The notes under the pieces were generated by a model. The model saw nothing but the letters and a program-made list of their open reading frames with translations, was not told the origin of the DNA and did no database searches. DNA of 64,000 nt, from NCBI GenBank assembly GCA_020832925.1, contig JAJHRF010000001.1, positions 108,384-172,383 of the forward strand, in the 5' to 3' direction. Positions 9,245 to 18,346 of the stretch are shown here, piece after piece. The DNA is from Desulfurococcaceae archaeon. Lineage in GTDB: Archaea; Thermoproteota; Thermoprotei_A; Sulfolobales; Ignisphaeraceae. The first letter of the stretch is position 1. Each line of letters starts with the position of its first letter. Position numbers and translations under genes: made by a program.

Positions 9245-9536
9245 GCTAGACTTTGCTGGTAAGATATTGACAGGAGAGAAAACAACAACAATCAGGTTAT
9301 CCACAGATCTTAACGAAGGCGATACTGTAGAGGTATACGTAGGCCATGTGAGAATAGGTAAAGCATTAATAAAGAAAGTCTATAAGAAGAAGTTAAGCGA
9401 ATTAAGCGAAGAAGAAATCAAATCCGATGGATTTCAATCCAAAGAAGATTTGATAAGAAATCTTGCGAAAATCTATGGAAGTAAAAGAATTAACGTAGAC
9501 CCGGAGGTCTATATAATAGAATTTCAATTGCTTTGA
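9225..9536 (+). CDS. ASCH-domain (PUA-like) RNA-binding protein
   Basis: This 103-residue protein is almost entirely an ASCH domain, a PUA-like fold. The motif FAGKILTGEKTTTIR with the GEKxxTIR signature and VEVYVGHVRIGKALIKKV are visible. The family is predicted to bind RNA, possibly as a coactivator or tRNA-modification protein, and a few members have amidase or RNase activity. The start is TTG at 9225, within the end of the upstream regulator, behind a GAGGAAGAGGAAGAG purine tract that serves both as coding sequence and ribosome-binding site. Confidence 0.82.
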   Translation: MKKLVFKLDFAGKILTGEKTTTIRLSTDLNEGDTVEVYVGHVRIGKALIKKVYKKKLSELSEEEIKSDGFQSKEDLIRNLAKIYGSKRINVDPEVYIIEFQLL

Positions 9537-9615
9537 ATAGAAAGTTATGAAACTTAAAGAATATAAACCTAAGCTAAAATAACTCTAAAACTTGAGCACA
9601 GTTGCATAACACATG

Positions 9616-9703
9616 GCGGGGGTGCCCGAGCCAGGTCAAAGGGGTCGGGCTTAGGACCCGATGGCGTAGGCCTGCGTGGGTTCAAATCCCACCCCCCGCA
9701 CCA
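9616..9703 (+). tRNA. tRNA-Leu (anticodon TAG)
   Basis: The acceptor stem GCGGGGG (9616-9622) pairs with CCCCCGC (9693-9699). The anticodon arm is TCGGG-CTTAGGA-CCCGA, giving anticodon TAG. The T arm is GTGGG-TTCAAAT-CCCAC. A long class II variable arm is present, as expected for leucine. The discriminator A is at 9700, and CCA is encoded at 9701-9703. No intron interrupts the anticodon loop. The gene differs from the copy at 33927 at the first anticodon base. Confidence 0.98.
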
Positions 9704-9810
9704 ACAACTCCTCAATTGATGTACCCTATATCTATATATGCGTAAGTTATTTTAATCCATCTGTACAACTATAACTTTTACACTGTGTAAATACATTATC
9801 GGGTTAGGCT

Positions 9811-10440
9811 ATGAGTATATACGAATTTGACAAGATATATCATTTAGAGGATCTAATTAAGCAGGATATAATTACTGTTATGAGGAATCTATATAGACGC
9901 AACTTAATTTCAGCTTTATCTGGTAATCTAAGTGTTAGGATACCGGGGACGAACTATATATGGATAACTCCTTCAGGTCTTCATAAAGCTGAGCTAAAGG
10001 TAGATGACCTAGTTAAAATAGATTTAGATGGTAACATAATTGAAGGTCATCATAAACCTTCATCTGAGTGGAGATTCCATGTAGCTATATACAAATTAAG
10101 ATCTGATATATATGCTGTAGCTCATACCCATAACCCTGCTGTGCTGGTGCTAGATCTTCTCGATATAAAATTAGATCCAAGTATATTAATCGAGTCGAAG
10201 TACTATATTAAAGGGATAGCATATGTACCTGAAGCAGAACCTGGAAGTATGGAGTTAGCTAGGTATGTTGCTGAAGTAGTTAAATCTGATGTTAACGCTA
10301 TTATACTGAGGAGACATGGGGTGGTGACAATGGGTAAGAATATATATGAAGCGGAAACAATTGCTGAAGCGTTGGAGGATCTAGCGTTAGTACAACTATA
10401 CACATTAACTTTGAGATCGCTTTTAAGTATAAGTAAGTAG
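9811..10440 (+). CDS. Class II aldolase/adducin-family protein (FucA-like)
   Basis: This 209-residue protein is a class II (zinc) aldolase of L-fuculose-phosphate-aldolase length. Zinc ligands are visible as HTH (H105 and H107) and the later RRHG (H169), and the catalytic acid is probably E86 in SSEWRFH. N39 in SGNLSVR lies in the substrate-phosphate region. Likely reactions are reversible aldol cleavage of a sugar phosphate such as fuculose- or ribulose-phosphate; the actual substrate cannot be told. The ATG at 9811 follows GGGTTAGGCT. It converges on the lhr gene with 17 bases between stops. Confidence 0.85.
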   Translation: MSIYEFDKIYHLEDLIKQDIITVMRNLYRRNLISALSGNLSVRIPGTNYIWITPSGLHKAELKVDDLVKIDLDGNIIEGHHKPSSEWRFHVAIYKLRSDIYAVAHTHNPAVLVLDLLDIKLDPSILIESKYYIKGIAYVPEAEPGSMELARYVAEVVKSDVNAIILRRHGVVTMGKNIYEAETIAEALEDLALVQLYTLTLRSLLSISK

Positions 10441-10457
10441 ATTTCTAGTTGTAAAGA

Positions 10458-13196
10458 TCATCGCTGTGCTATACCCATGGTTTGCTCTCGATCTTTATCA
10501 TGAATTTCAATAGTTACAGAGTTATTTTGTTGAACAAGCATTTTCTGCTCTAGGACTTTCTTAACCATGTCTTGGAATTTCGCTATCAACTTCTTCTTAT
10601 CCTCCATCAGAACTATGTCACTGTAGCCAAAGGCTATGATATGATGTGCGAATGGGCTTGGTGCATAACGACTAAACACGTATAGGATCTTGATTTCACC
10701 TCTATGTATTTTCTCGAGCACTTCTTTAGCATGGGTTAGATCCATGAAATCTTCCAGAACCTCTCTATATGTCTCCTCTATGACAGGAAATCTAGGGTGC
10801 TTTTCAACAATTTCAATAAGTTTCTCAGCGTTTACCTGTCTCTTAGCTAACGATACATCTACACCTTTATATCTCCTCAACAACATGAATGCACGTTCTG
10901 CACAATGTCTAAACCTTTTCTTAAACAGCTCTGTTCTCCTTATAGCTTTCCTAGCTATGGATTCTACATTATCTGGATTAACCTCTTTAATTACATCTTC
11001 TACAACTTTCTTAAGAACCTGATCCCCTATCTCTACGTTTTTCAACGTAAGCATAAATCCATTATCTGTTACACTAATCCTAACATTTTCACCTAATTTC
11101 CTACTTAATGTATAGGCATAAACTCTCGATAAAACATCATTAGTTCTTCGTCCAAACAATGAATGGAATATTATGTTAGTGGTAGCGGATTCGGGATCTC
11201 TCCATATCTCTATAACGATATCTTTATCTGATGGAACTATACCTGTGTAGAGAAGCTGTTCGTACATGTATTCATAGATATATTCAGCAGCATGTATTTC
11301 CAGTTCGTACTCTTTAATGAGAAACTCCACAACCTTTTCCTTTGGTCTACTCTTTATCATTTCAGCTAAAAACCTTCGGAACTTCCCGATCTCTAAAGCT
11401 GAATCATATGATAATGGTAACATCTCTGAGAACCATATAGGTACAGTAGGCTTCTCTCCTTCAGCAGGTGCAACAACTATATGTGTAGGATTAATAGATA
11501 GTACTCTATACGTTCTACCACCTAGAACAAATATGTCTCCAGGACTTAGAATCTCTACAAAACCTTCCTCTAGATCGCCAACGTATCTTTTCCTACCCTC
11601 TAAAACAGCTGTAACAGGAACCTTAGCTTCATCCGGTATAGCTCCTACATTTAGTTGGTATATCATTCTAGCACCTCTCCTCCTACCAACAATCCTCGTT
11701 TCCTTATCATATCTTATCTTAGCATATACATTGTAATCCTCGAGCCCTGGATAAATACCGGCTAAATAGTTGATAACAGTCATGAACTCTTCCTCAGTTA
11801 AATCTCTATAGGGATAGCTTCTGCGTACAATTCTAAGGATTTCCTCTACTGTTCGCGGTTTCTCTAAAGACATCCCTACAATGTGTTGCGCTAGTATATC
11901 GAGTGGTTTCTTCGGTATTTTCACGTTATCTATCTTTCTCTCCCTAGCTAGCTTCGCTAAGACACAACACTCTACAAGATCATCTCTATCTACTATCAGT
12001 AGCACACCTTTACTCATAGCGTACGCATTATGTCCCGATCTACCGACTCTTTGTAGAAGTCTTGTCACACTTTTCGGGCTGCTCAACAGGACTACGAGAT
12101 CTATGTACCCTATATCTATCCCCAGCTCTAAACTTGTAGAGGATACGACAACACGTAGTTCTCCTCTCTTAAGCCTCTCCTCGACATCGAGTCTGACATC
12201 TCTACTTAAGCTACTATGATGAGCCTCAATCTCATCAGCATCTAAAATACCGTTAGTACTTAGCATTTTCTTTAATTTAAAGACTACTCTCTCGGTAGCA
12301 CTTCGGGTGTTTGTAAAGACGAGAGTCGTTCTATGAGTTTGGACTAGCTTAGCTAAGGTATCGTATATAGACTCTGTTAATACTGATGCAGGTGTGTAAA
12401 CAAGGTCCATTTTAGGGCATACAACCTTTATATCGAAAGGTTTTGCAAACCTAGCATCAACAATGACCACAGTTCTAGGATTTCCGTAATCATCGAAACC
12501 TCCTAGAAATCTCGCAACTTCTTCTAATGGCGAAATTGTTGCGCTTAACCCAACCCTCTGAAAATCTTTTCCCACAAGATCTACAAGTCTTTCAAGTGAT
12601 AGAGCTAAATGCGAACCTCTCTTATTACCTGCAAGTTCATGGATCTCGTCTACGACTACCCATTGAACATCGCTAAGCTTTTCCCGAAATCTTGGGGCGT
12701 TAAGTGTTAAAGCAAAGCTTTCAGGTGTCGTTATCAATATATGTGGAGGCTCTTTAAGCATCCTAGCTTTTTCATGTGGAAGAGTATCGCTAGTCCTAAC
12801 AGCGACTCTTATCTCTATATCTTTATTAAACCACTTCTTAACATACTCACTCATGCTGGTTAACGGTGTTATCAAGTTCTTCTTCATATCGTTGTTAAGA
12901 GCTCTCAAGGGGGAGATATAGACGACGTAGACCTTGTCTTCAAGCTTACCTTCTAATGAGTATCTAACTAGGTTGTCTATGATAGGTAGGAATGCGGCTA
13001 ACGTTTTACCAGTTCCGGTGGGGCTCGATATTAAAACGTTGTATCCTTGTTTAATATACGGTATAGCCATTCTCTGAGGGGGAGTTAACTTACCCAAGTT
13101 ATTCTTAACCCAAGCAGCTATAGGTTCAGCTAAGAACTGCAAAACATACTCATCTTCAAAATCTCTAGCATACACTATACCGTTACTATTATCCAT
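10458..13196 (-). CDS. lhr: Large superfamily 2 helicase Lhr
   Basis: This 912-residue ATPase is an archaeal Lhr-type 3'-5' helicase, a family that unwinds branched DNA and RNA-DNA hybrids in repair. Walker A GTGKT is at 61-65 and the DEIH box at 183-186, followed by GLSATISPLEEV (motif III region). The second RecA lobe includes SSTSLELGIDIG and QRVGRSGHNA (motif VI). About 450 residues follow, matching the Lhr-core winged-helix and C-terminal domains. It sits downstream of two small minus-strand genes but separated from them by 92 bases. The length matches the archaeal, not the longer bacterial, form. Confidence 0.95.
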   Translation of the reverse strand: MDNSNGIVYARDFEDEYVLQFLAEPIAAWVKNNLGKLTPPQRMAIPYIKQGYNVLISSPTGTGKTLAAFLPIIDNLVRYSLEGKLEDKVYVVYISPLRALNNDMKKNLITPLTSMSEYVKKWFNKDIEIRVAVRTSDTLPHEKARMLKEPPHILITTPESFALTLNAPRFREKLSDVQWVVVDEIHELAGNKRGSHLALSLERLVDLVGKDFQRVGLSATISPLEEVARFLGGFDDYGNPRTVVIVDARFAKPFDIKVVCPKMDLVYTPASVLTESIYDTLAKLVQTHRTTLVFTNTRSATERVVFKLKKMLSTNGILDADEIEAHHSSLSRDVRLDVEERLKRGELRVVVSSTSLELGIDIGYIDLVVLLSSPKSVTRLLQRVGRSGHNAYAMSKGVLLIVDRDDLVECCVLAKLARERKIDNVKIPKKPLDILAQHIVGMSLEKPRTVEEILRIVRRSYPYRDLTEEEFMTVINYLAGIYPGLEDYNVYAKIRYDKETRIVGRRRGARMIYQLNVGAIPDEAKVPVTAVLEGRKRYVGDLEEGFVEILSPGDIFVLGGRTYRVLSINPTHIVVAPAEGEKPTVPIWFSEMLPLSYDSALEIGKFRRFLAEMIKSRPKEKVVEFLIKEYELEIHAAEYIYEYMYEQLLYTGIVPSDKDIVIEIWRDPESATTNIIFHSLFGRRTNDVLSRVYAYTLSRKLGENVRISVTDNGFMLTLKNVEIGDQVLKKVVEDVIKEVNPDNVESIARKAIRRTELFKKRFRHCAERAFMLLRRYKGVDVSLAKRQVNAEKLIEIVEKHPRFPVIEETYREVLEDFMDLTHAKEVLEKIHRGEIKILYVFSRYAPSPFAHHIIAFGYSDIVLMEDKKKLIAKFQDMVKKVLEQKMLVQQNNSVTIEIHDKDREQTMGIAQR

Positions 13197-13288
13197 AGAG
13201 ATCTCTTCAGCCCCTTCTTAATAACTAGATCCGATTTAGATCTTATAGAACCTTGACAGTATAAAAAACTTACAGCACATGACAAAGA

Positions 13289-13540
13289 TTACAGAATCTG
13301 TAACCTAGATAAAGCTTCTCTAATATTTTGAGGTAAAGACATGTAGTCTATTTCTTCAGATTTCGAGACATCGTAATTCCACTCTTTTTGTTCACCTTCA
13401 GCTATCTCGTAGACATGTCTTGTAGTGAGTATAGGTACAATGAATAACTTTCCATCACTTGTTCTACAAAGTTCTACGATAATCGATTTATCCCCCTTCT
13501 TCACTACATATCTCTTCTCTACAGTTATGCTATACATCAT
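13289..13540 (-). CDS. Small conserved-looking protein of unknown function
   Basis: This 83-residue protein is not recognised. It begins MMYSITVEKRYVVKKGDKS, looks like a small beta-rich fold in its first half, and ends in a short helical segment (PQNIREALSRL). It has no membrane segment and a single Cys. It lies between lhr and the 13591 gene on the same strand, with gaps of 92 and 50 bases. The ATG follows GAGGTCGGGAT, a good ribosome-binding site, which supports it as a real gene. A role linked to Lhr is possible only by position. Confidence 0.65.
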   Translation of the reverse strand: MMYSITVEKRYVVKKGDKSIIVELCRTSDGKLFIVPILTTRHVYEIAEGEQKEWNYDVSKSEEIDYMSLPQNIREALSRLQIL

Positions 13541-13590
13541 ATCCCGACCTCCTATACCTACATACGATAACTCTTTACGCTGCTAGATGA

Positions 13591-14310
13591 TTACTTGTCC
13601 CTACTTTTTAAGCTGTTAACAAGATTCTGAGGTATTTCAAAGAAATGTTTAGAAACTTCTATTATATAGCTAATCGATGGAAGGATGTTAGGTATGCCGA
13701 AGTCTATCGCTATAGTGTTCTTAGCTATGTTTATATCGATTTTAGTCTTTATTTCGTTATCAGCTAGTTTTTTACCTACTTCATAAGCTATCACAAACTT
13801 AGCAAACCTTCTAACAGTTTCCTCCATAGGCTTAAAGACATTGTATACCTTCCTCATGAGTTGCACAAATGTCTGTTTATCCATAAACTCGAAGTAGTAC
13901 ATGGTGAACAGAAACCTCAATATTCTAGCAACTAGTTTATCGTCTACAGATTTGCATAACTCTGGATCACGGCTACAAAACTCATCATAATTAGAAACAC
14001 TTTTAAGAATTTCTAAGATTTTCTCTATCTTTATCTCTACATCAAATAATTTCTCTAAAACATCTTTACTTAGTTCTTTATCTAATCCCAACCCCCACTT
14101 AGCTATAATGTAGAGAGAAGCCATATCTTTATCATAGAGATCTGGAGAAGAACTTGATCCTCTTATAGGTTCAACTCCTATCTCTTTATAACACATTTGT
14201 AGAATTTTCGTAGCTTCTTCACGCGATGTAATGTTTTCTCGGATTATTCTACTCCACGCGTTCACAAGCGCTATGATCCTTTTCCTCTTCATGTTCACGA
14301 TCTCGACCAC
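13591..14310 (-). CDS. Archaeal helical protein of unknown function (DUF2192-like)
   Basis: This 239-residue, mostly helical protein resembles the archaeal DUF2192 group by length and by its opening RIIALVNAWSRIIRENI; this match is from memory and moderately sure. No catalytic motif or membrane helix is seen. There are two start choices: GTG at 14310 (used here) or the in-frame ATG 18 bases further in. It is divergent from the radical SAM gene at 14412. Function unknown. Confidence 0.65.
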   Translation of the reverse strand: MVEIVNMKRKRIIALVNAWSRIIRENITSREEATKILQMCYKEIGVEPIRGSSSSPDLYDKDMASLYIIAKWGLGLDKELSKDVLEKLFDVEIKIEKILEILKSVSNYDEFCSRDPELCKSVDDKLVARILRFLFTMYYFEFMDKQTFVQLMRKVYNVFKPMEETVRRFAKFVIAYEVGKKLADNEIKTKIDINIAKNTIAIDFGIPNILPSISYIIEVSKHFFEIPQNLVNSLKSRDK

Positions 14311-14360
14311 GGTATAATAGTGTACTCTTGCATACTCGATATAGAGTGATTTAGGTTAGG

Positions 14361-14370
14361 TATATAAATA
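14361..14370 (+). promoter_or_regulatory. TATA box for the 14412 gene
   Basis: The sequence TATATAAATA at 14361-14370 is a clear archaeal TATA element. A transcript would start about 25 bases downstream, near 14392, giving a short leader. That leader contains GAGGT at 14399-14403, placed eight bases before the ATG at 14412, which is why that start is preferred over the TTG at 14397. Confidence 0.6.
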
Positions 14371-14411
14371 CCCGTGAATAATTTCATGTATATGAATTGA
14401 GGTTTAACGAG

Positions 14412-15977
14412 ATGAGTAAGGCTGAGATAGTTATAACATCTGATAGAACTATGATGACAAACCATCATGGTAAAGAGTTCTTAGGATTCATCGCTACAGC
14501 ACCTCCAGTTATTCTACCAGAATTCCTATGGATGTATATATGTTGCCCTAAACCTAGAGTAGATAAGTTTGGAAGACCTTTATATGCTCCGTACGGTTTA
14601 AGAAAGGTAGAGGCAGCTCTACAAGATGCAGGATTCAATGCTCAAATAATAGACCCAGACTACCTGGGTAAGTACGTAGATACAGCGAAGATCCTTATGA
14701 TAGGACATCACGATTTCTTCGCGTTCGGACCTCCGAGTTCCGAATGGTGGTTAATAACAAAAAAAGAGCCTATCAATAGAAGAAGTTTCATCAAGTTGAT
14801 GGAGAGTAACGCTGTGAAAGTTATGAAGAAGAAAGGTGTTAAAGTGGTAGTAGGAGGTCCGGCGGCTTGGCAATGGTTGTGGGAGCCAGAGCTTGTGGAT
14901 AAATGGGGTGTGGATGTTGTTATCGAAGGAGAGGCTGAGAAAATAGTGGTGGAGATAGTTCGGAAGCTTCTTAACAGTGAACCAGTGCCAAAGTATATAT
15001 CTGTAGGAGCTAAGGAAGTTCCTTCTGTAAACGAGATACCGTTAATAAAAGGGGGTAGTGTTAATGGACTTGTAGAAATAACCCGCGGTTGTCCAAGGGG
15101 ATGTAAATTCTGCAGCGTTACTCTAAGACCTCTTCGTCACATACCTATAGAGAAGATTATAAAGGAGATACAGATAAATACTTCTAGCGGGATAAACCAC
15201 GCGATATTTCATAGCGAAGATGTGTTACTCTACGGAACCTCAGGTATAGAACCTAATCCAGAAGCCGTTCAAAAACTACATAATGACGTTATCAAAAGTG
15301 TGAAGAATTTGAACTCTATTGCATGGGCTCACGCATCTCTAGCTGCAATTGTTTACTCTCAAAGAAAGTACAAGCTTATCTCAAAAGTGACAGAGATTAT
15401 ATACTCAAGTCTTGAACAAGATTACCTAGGGGTAGAGGTTGGGATAGAAACAGGTTCTCCAAGACTTGCTAAAATAATAATGCCAGCCAAAGCTGCACCA
15501 TTTAAATCTGAGGAATGGCCAGACGTAGTTGAGGAAGCATTCTCTATAATGCATGACCATAGGATAATACCTGCCGCAACATTCATACTTGGATTCCCAG
15601 GTGAAGAACCTGATGACGTTGTTAAAACAATAGAGCTTCTAGAGAGGTTGAAGCAGTATAGAAGTATAATCGTGCCAATGATATTCGTCCCCATGGGAGT
15701 CCTGAAGGGCTCCGAAGGTGGTATAATGGGTCTTAAATTTACTCGCGAGCATGCTGAAGCTATGAAGATAGCATTTCGGCATACAGTTAAATGGGCTGAA
15801 GATATTATGAACAACTTCTATCTACGTAAGAAAGTTTATGCACCTCTAAGACTTCTACTCAAGGTGTTTATATGGATAGCTAAGCAGAAGGTATCCAGTA
15901 TTGAGAAAAGCTTGTTACCTCAGTTTGAATCTAAAGAGCTTTCGTTAATAGAAAGTGCATGCGAAGAAAAATGCTGA
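14412..15977 (+). CDS. B12-binding-domain radical SAM protein (COG1031-like)
   Basis: This 521-residue protein combines an N-terminal cobalamin-binding-like Rossmann region (about 60-180, with VVVGGPAAWQW and VVIEGEAE) and a radical SAM core. The cluster motif is RGCPRGCKFCS (C-x3-C-x2-C), followed by HSEDVLLYG and GVEIGIETGS. The C-terminal region GFPGEEPDDVVKTIELLERL is typical of B12-radical SAM enzymes. The family has no assigned substrate. ATG 14412 is chosen because GAGGT lies eight bases upstream; TTG 14397 would add five residues. Confidence 0.85.
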   Translation: MSKAEIVITSDRTMMTNHHGKEFLGFIATAPPVILPEFLWMYICCPKPRVDKFGRPLYAPYGLRKVEAALQDAGFNAQIIDPDYLGKYVDTAKILMIGHHDFFAFGPPSSEWWLITKKEPINRRSFIKLMESNAVKVMKKKGVKVVVGGPAAWQWLWEPELVDKWGVDVVIEGEAEKIVVEIVRKLLNSEPVPKYISVGAKEVPSVNEIPLIKGGSVNGLVEITRGCPRGCKFCSVTLRPLRHIPIEKIIKEIQINTSSGINHAIFHSEDVLLYGTSGIEPNPEAVQKLHNDVIKSVKNLNSIAWAHASLAAIVYSQRKYKLISKVTEIIYSSLEQDYLGVEVGIETGSPRLAKIIMPAKAAPFKSEEWPDVVEEAFSIMHDHRIIPAATFILGFPGEEPDDVVKTIELLERLKQYRSIIVPMIFVPMGVLKGSEGGIMGLKFTREHAEAMKIAFRHTVKWAEDIMNNFYLRKKVYAPLRLLLKVFIWIAKQKVSSIEKSLLPQFESKELSLIESACEEKC

Positions 15978-16045
15978 TACAAGTATAGTTAGCATAGATC
16001 TATATGTGTTGTAGTTAATAACTAGGTGACGATAGTAGCAAAATT

Positions 16046-16549
16046 GTGTGGTTAGATGTGAGTACCTCAATAAGATCGCATGTTTTAATGTGTTTAGCGT
16101 TGATGAGAGAATTATATAACAAGATAGTGTACTACAAGTCTATAGTAGATAGAAGCATAGCACGGTATACAGAATACAGAGAAAAAATAGTGAAGATTAT
16201 GCCTGAGAAAGTGGATAGCGTGAACGAAGAGATAGAGATACTCAAAAAAATGTACAGACGTCTAGACAGTATATCGATATTCCTTGAAAAAGTGTTGTTA
16301 AGACTTGAAACACTAATCACCATCGGGGACAGTGTTACCATAGCCTTAGCTGTGAGAGAAGTTGTTAAAGAAATTTATCGTTACTCGAAAAGTATTCCAC
16401 CTACACTTATCATTCTAATCGATAAACTTAACGATATATCTAAGGGTCTAATACAAGAGTTAGCACAACACTATGATATAGTCTCTGTAACTTCTCCAGA
16501 AATTTCGAAAATTATTGATGAAGCGAAAAAGGCTGCAAATATTGATTAA
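16046..16549 (+). CDS. ESCRT-III/CdvB-like (Snf7-fold) protein
   Basis: This 167-residue, highly helical protein matches the crenarchaeal CdvB (ESCRT-III) pattern. After a coiled-coil first half it has RLETLITIGDSVTIALAVR (about 97-115), which corresponds to the conserved RLETxxxxGD segment in CdvB paralogues. Such proteins polymerise on membranes to drive cell division and vesicle budding. There is no visible broken-winged-helix C-terminus, so it resembles CdvB1-3 rather than CdvB itself. cdvA and cdvC are not adjacent. The start is GTG at 16046; GTG 16058 is an alternative. Assignment is by pattern only. Confidence 0.65.
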   Translation: MWLDVSTSIRSHVLMCLALMRELYNKIVYYKSIVDRSIARYTEYREKIVKIMPEKVDSVNEEIEILKKMYRRLDSISIFLEKVLLRLETLITIGDSVTIALAVREVVKEIYRYSKSIPPTLIILIDKLNDISKGLIQELAQHYDIVSVTSPEISKIIDEAKKAANID

Positions 16550-16562
16550 TTTATCTTTCAAA

Positions 16563-17075
16563 TTATTTGTCGCTGATACCCTTAATATATAGGTATAGCC
16601 TAGCTGTTCTCATAGGGAGAGATACTTCAACTATTTGAATAGGTTTCCATCCAGGTATCTCGAAATCCAATGTTATAACTCTTGTGCCGTTAGCCAATTC
16701 TGCTTCTAGCTTAGGTTTCAAAGCTTTATTAACAGATGTTAATAAATACATATAGACGACAGTTGCATCCTTCAGCTCTACGTTAAAGAAATCATCGTTG
16801 ATAAAGACGATTTTATCTAATACATTTGCAGCTTTAGCACCCTCCTTCGCTTTCTCTATAAGTGTAGAATTAAGTTCTACACATACACCTTTCTTTGCAC
16901 CTTCTTTAACAGCTTTTATAACGACTCTCCCATCACCACAACCTAGATCGTAAAACACATCGTCACTATTTATATTAGCTAACCTCATTACTATGTCGAG
17001 GAGTTCTTCCCTTGTGGGTACCCATGGCACTCTAATTCCGCTGTAATAAGTAGTACTCCATGTCAAATTCGACAC
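16563..17075 (-). CDS. Protein-lysine N-methyltransferase, aKMT family
   Basis: This 170-residue class I SAM-dependent methyltransferase resembles Sulfolobus aKMT, a broad-specificity enzyme that methylates lysines on many crenarchaeal proteins, including Cren7. The SAM motif DLGCGDGR is at 43-50, the acidic VELN at 66-69, and NDDFFNV at 93-99. The C-terminal FEIPGWKP and LYLYIKG are also shared. It is preceded by a short tail (PWVPTREELL) that matches the family. It converges on the 16046 gene with 13 bases between stops. Confidence 0.88.
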   Translation of the reverse strand: MSNLTWSTTYYSGIRVPWVPTREELLDIVMRLANINSDDVFYDLGCGDGRVVIKAVKEGAKKGVCVELNSTLIEKAKEGAKAANVLDKIVFINDDFFNVELKDATVVYMYLLTSVNKALKPKLEAELANGTRVITLDFEIPGWKPIQIVEVSLPMRTARLYLYIKGISDK

Positions 17076-17178
17076 CGTTGATCCGAGTTCTAGATCATTA
17101 GAGAAAGTTTATTAATTTTTGTTGATATAAGAAAGTTAAAAATTAATTAAATTGTGTTTGTGCAGTTCTACTCTATGT

Positions 17179-17835
17179 CTATGTATAGCTAAATATGTAG
17201 ATAGTCTTGGGTTTTAAGTCTGGTTTATCGATTATAAGAGTATTTGAGTTCAGGTAAACTTTATTCCAATCAGATGGTGCTAGCTTTAAGAATTCGTCAA
17301 CAGGTTTCAAAGGTAATTCTAGACCTTGTATCCAGAAGTGCATAGGTATGACTGTTAAAGGTTCTAAAACCTCTATCGCTTTCCAAGCGTCACGAGCATC
17401 TATCGTAAAAACACCTCCTACAGGTACCATGAGCATATCTACAGGTTTAAGTTTTGCTCCAATACCAAGCTCGGGTACATGTCCTAAATCTCCTAGGTGA
17501 ACAATCGAAATTCCATCAACTACTACTTTGTAAACAACGTTTTTACCTCTTCTTCTTCCCCTATCCTTATCATGGTATGTCTCTACACCCAGAATCACCA
17601 CATCGTTTACAGACACCTCTCCAAGATTCATAGAAAGCACTTTAGCACCAGGTTTTGCTACTATAGCAAAAGCGTTATGATCAAAATGCTCATGGGTTAT
17701 TAGTACAATATCTGCTTTCGCACTAGGCGGTTTTAGTCCAAGACTTTTACCGTCATGAGGATCTATAACTATTACCTTACCTTTAGCTGTCACTATCTCG
17801 AAACATGCATGACCATGCCATCTTATTGTCGGCAT
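17179..17835 (-). CDS. Metal-dependent hydrolase, UPF0173 (UlaG-like metallo-beta-lactamase fold)
   Basis: This 218-residue protein has the metallo-beta-lactamase zinc motif THEHFDHN (H48-x-H50-x-D52-H53) and the family's opening RWHGHACFEI, where the His is a UPF0173 mark. VHLGDLGHV and MPVGGVFTID supply other metal ligands, and the final IPMHFW a last His. The family has no firm substrate. It lies between aKMT and the UPF0147 gene, and no operon partner is evident. Confidence 0.9.
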   Translation of the reverse strand: MPTIRWHGHACFEIVTAKGKVIVIDPHDGKSLGLKPPSAKADIVLITHEHFDHNAFAIVAKPGAKVLSMNLGEVSVNDVVILGVETYHDKDRGRRRGKNVVYKVVVDGISIVHLGDLGHVPELGIGAKLKPVDMLMVPVGGVFTIDARDAWKAIEVLEPLTVIPMHFWIQGLELPLKPVDEFLKLAPSDWNKVYLNSNTLIIDKPDLKPKTIYIFSYT

Positions 17836-17975
17836 CGAATAACACCTACTCTGGTAAAGAGATTAGAAACATTAAATTTATATGTTTTCTAGGTCTCAAT
17901 ACTGATTTTATGAAGGTATAAGTTGTAAAGAATAATATTTGTGTTAACATACGAGTAATGTATTGGGTGATAACT

Positions 17976-18320
17976 GTGTCTTCAACGTCTACGAGTACCG
18001 AACAACCTAAAGACGAGGCTAAAGATGTGCCTCAGGGAAGGAAATTCGTTAAACACATGGTCTACGATAACGAAGCTAAAATTAGACAAGCCTTGATGGT
18101 CTTAACTAGGATAATGAATGACCCCTCCATCCCTCGTAATATAAGGAGAGCAGCAATGTTTGCCATAAGAGCTTTAAACGAGAAAAAGTTGTCACCAGGA
18201 GTTCGAGCAGCTAATGCTATAGGTATTTTAGATGAGGTTAGTCAGGATCCTAATATGCCTCTTCACGCTAGAACTCTTTTATGGTCTGCTATATCCATCT
18301 TAGAAACAGTTAAAGATTAA
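17976..18320 (+). CDS. UPF0147 family protein
   Basis: This is a small helical archaeal protein of the UPF0147 family, of unknown function. The conserved part is [20 protein letters not shown] and [20 protein letters not shown], which looks like two HEAT-like helical hairpins. The start at GTG 17976 is preferred because GGGTGAT lies just upstream at the right distance; ATG 17958 would add six residues. A low-complexity Ser/Thr-rich head precedes the fold. It is followed 26 bases later by the FAU-1 gene, a pairing that may point to an RNA-related role. Confidence 0.88.
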   Translation: MSSTSTSTEQPKDEAKDVPQGRKFVKHMVYDNEAKIRQALMVLTRIMNDPSIPRNIRRAAMFAIRALNEKKLSPGVRAANAIGILDEVSQDPNMPLHARTLLWSAISILETVKD

Positions 18321-18346
18321 AGAGTATGAACTGATAAAGTGATACA

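Noticed and set aside
10690..12219. Several plus-strand frames of 63-139 codons opposite lhr
   Set aside because: They are antisense shadows of a well-supported helicase gene, with biased Ser/Leu/Thr composition and no motifs.
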